Shown: positions 50,392-51,261 of the stretch, piece after piece | Numbering within the stretch: position 1 is the first letter of the stretch | Layout of the letters: every line of letters begins with the position of its first letter | The notes under the pieces: generated by a model | The model's database searches: none | What the model saw: only the letters and a program-made list of their open reading frames with translations | Told to the model about the DNA's origin: nothing | Translations under genes and position numbers: made by a program | DNA from: Lachnospiraceae bacterium | GTDB lineage: Bacteria; Bacillota; Clostridia; Oscillospirales; Ruminococcaceae | Assembly (NCBI GenBank): GCA_023664705.1 | Contig: JAMPFE010000015.1 | Location: 1-51,261 of the forward strand | Reading direction: 5' to 3' | DNA: 51,261 nucleotides

Positions 50392-50406
50392 GGGAACGGA
50401 GGAGCT

Positions 50407-50820
50407 ATGGAGATCGGAACGCGGATACGGGAGCTGCGCCTGCGGGCGGGGCTGACTCAGGAGGGGCTGGCGGCGAGGATCGGCGTTACGCCGTCCGCTG
50501 TCGGGAACTACGAGCGCGGCGTGAGCTTTCCGAAGGAGGAGGTGCTTATGGCGCTGTTCGGGGCGCTGGGCTGCACGCCGAACGAGCTGTTGGGAAGCGG
50601 GGGCTTTGAGGACGAGCATATTCGGATGTACAGGGCGCTGGACGAGCTCGGGAGGGAGCGCGTGGACAGGTGCACGGAGAGGGAGCTCGAGCGGTGCGCC
50701 GACGACGGGGAGACCGTGCTGATAGCCGCGAGAGAGGGCGGCGCGCCGCGGGGGATGACGCTGAAGCGGCGCGGAGAAAGGACGATTTTCGACGTGCCGA
50801 CGTACAAGGGAGGGCGCTGA
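50407..50820 (+). CDS. XRE-family regulator (ImmR-like)
   Basis: A 137-residue protein with a Cro/CI helix-turn-helix at the N-terminus (IRELRLRAGLTQEGLAARIGVTPSAVGNYERGVSFP) and a basic C-terminal part. GGAGG lies 3-8 nt before the ATG. Its stop overlaps the start of the metallopeptidase gene (TGATGA), and the pair looks like the ImmR/ImmA repressor-protease module of phages and conjugative elements. Confidence 0.93.
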   Translation: MEIGTRIRELRLRAGLTQEGLAARIGVTPSAVGNYERGVSFPKEEVLMALFGALGCTPNELLGSGGFEDEHIRMYRALDELGRERVDRCTERELERCADDGETVLIAAREGGAPRGMTLKRRGERTIFDVPTYKGGR

Positions 50821-51261
50821 TGAGCATTTGCGATATTTACAGGGCGGCGGATATCTCCTCGCTGCCCGTTGACCCCGTTGAGGCGGCGGGGGCTGTCGGC
50901 GTGAAAACCGTGAGCTATGCGGATTTTTGCGGGGTGTATTGCCGAAATATCGAGGAAATGTACCGCGTGAGCCGCTGCGGGTTCAGCTTTGAGGAGAACG
51001 GGCGGCTCGTTATTGCCGTGAACGAGAACGCCTGCGGACTGCGCAGACGGCGCTTTACCATTGCGCACGAGCTCGGGCACTGCGTTCTCGGGCACGTGCG
51101 GAGCGGCAGGCTGCCGAACGGCGGAGAGGAGCGCGAGGCGGACAGGTTCGCGGCGGCGCTGCTCGCTCCCGCGGCGGTGCTGAGGGCTTGCGCGGTGCGC
51201 TCTCCCGAGGAGACCGCGCGGCTGTGCGGAATTACGATCTCGGCGGCGAGGATACGCTTTT
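50820..51261 (+). CDS. ImmA/IrrE-family metallopeptidase (partial, runs off the window)
   Basis: The first 147 codons are visible. IAHELGHCVLGH gives the HExxH zinc motif, and EREADRFAAALLAP supplies the third ligand, both typical of COG2856 peptidases that cleave the partner XRE repressor to relieve immunity. It begins inside the stop codon of the XRE gene. No stop codon appears before the window edge; family members are about 170-260 residues, so the missing part is modest. Confidence 0.92.
   Translation, partial: MSICDIYRAADISSLPVDPVEAAGAVGVKTVSYADFCGVYCRNIEEMYRVSRCGFSFEENGRLVIAVNENACGLRRRRFTIAHELGHCVLGHVRSGRLPNGGEEREADRFAAALLAPAAVLRACAVRSPEETARLCGITISAARIRF

Overview
The window looks like a chromosome segment of a Gram-positive gut Clostridia, most likely Oscillospiraceae/Ruminococcus-like. 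Supporting signs are strong sigma-A promoters (TTGACA-17-TATAAT), AGGAGG ribosome binding sites, a SAM-I riboswitch before metK, Firmicutes-type lipoproteins, a GH94 disaccharide phosphorylase, a NPDTG sorting signal and BspA-like repeats. The host backbone is GC-rich. One 13.4-kb block (30372-43748) is visibly AT-richer and has different codon use. No species can be named from the sequence alone.

Left backbone (1-12.6 kb): tmRNA; metK behind a SAM-I riboswitch whose P3 loop carries a palindromic repeat; a 53-residue ORF; SCP2-like and phosphotransferase genes; a degenerate ABC-ATPase-like gene; a circularly permuted amino-acid-binding lipoprotein; a GH94 phosphorylase; and a two-gene zinc-ribbon/TIR/TPR operon whose second gene has a TIR-like domain without the catalytic loop.

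Middle backbone (12.6-30.4 kb): a response regulator/histidine kinase pair feeding an ABC exporter with a helically spaced operator; pyruvate kinase; a ten-gene co-directional run (GSF-repeat protein, two small membrane proteins, glycosyltransferase-like protein, orphan ABC ATPase, sirtuin, zinc-ribbon membrane protein, TPM-domain protein, dtd, cysteine desulfurase); a LacI-family regulator; and the 5' part of asnB.

Mobile element (30372-43748): asnB is cut at codon 462 by an element flanked by the 10-bp direct repeat CGCTGCTTGA. A large serine recombinase ends 14 bp from the right repeat. Joining the outer parts at the repeat restores a 607-codon asnB in frame. Cargo: an uncharacterised overlapping gene pair, an AlbA/Schlafen-type ATP-binding regulator, a small resolvase, an HNH-like protein, an XRE regulator, a frameshifted sortase-anchored protein, two lipoproteins, an orphan DNA methyltransferase and a 1.1-kb stretch with no gene. 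No relaxase or conjugation gene is visible.

Right backbone (43.7-51.3 kb): the asnB 3' part, followed by a tandem repeat apparently derived from asnB itself; a PAS-GGDEF-GAF-PAS diguanylate cyclase; ferredoxin and flavodoxin-like reductase genes; and the start of a phage-like regulatory cassette (ArpU/sigma-like, XRE, ImmA/IrrE) that runs off the window. Three copies of a dispersed repeat with TTTTGCAG boxes spaced one helical turn apart occur only in the backbone (5701, 44611, 49721).
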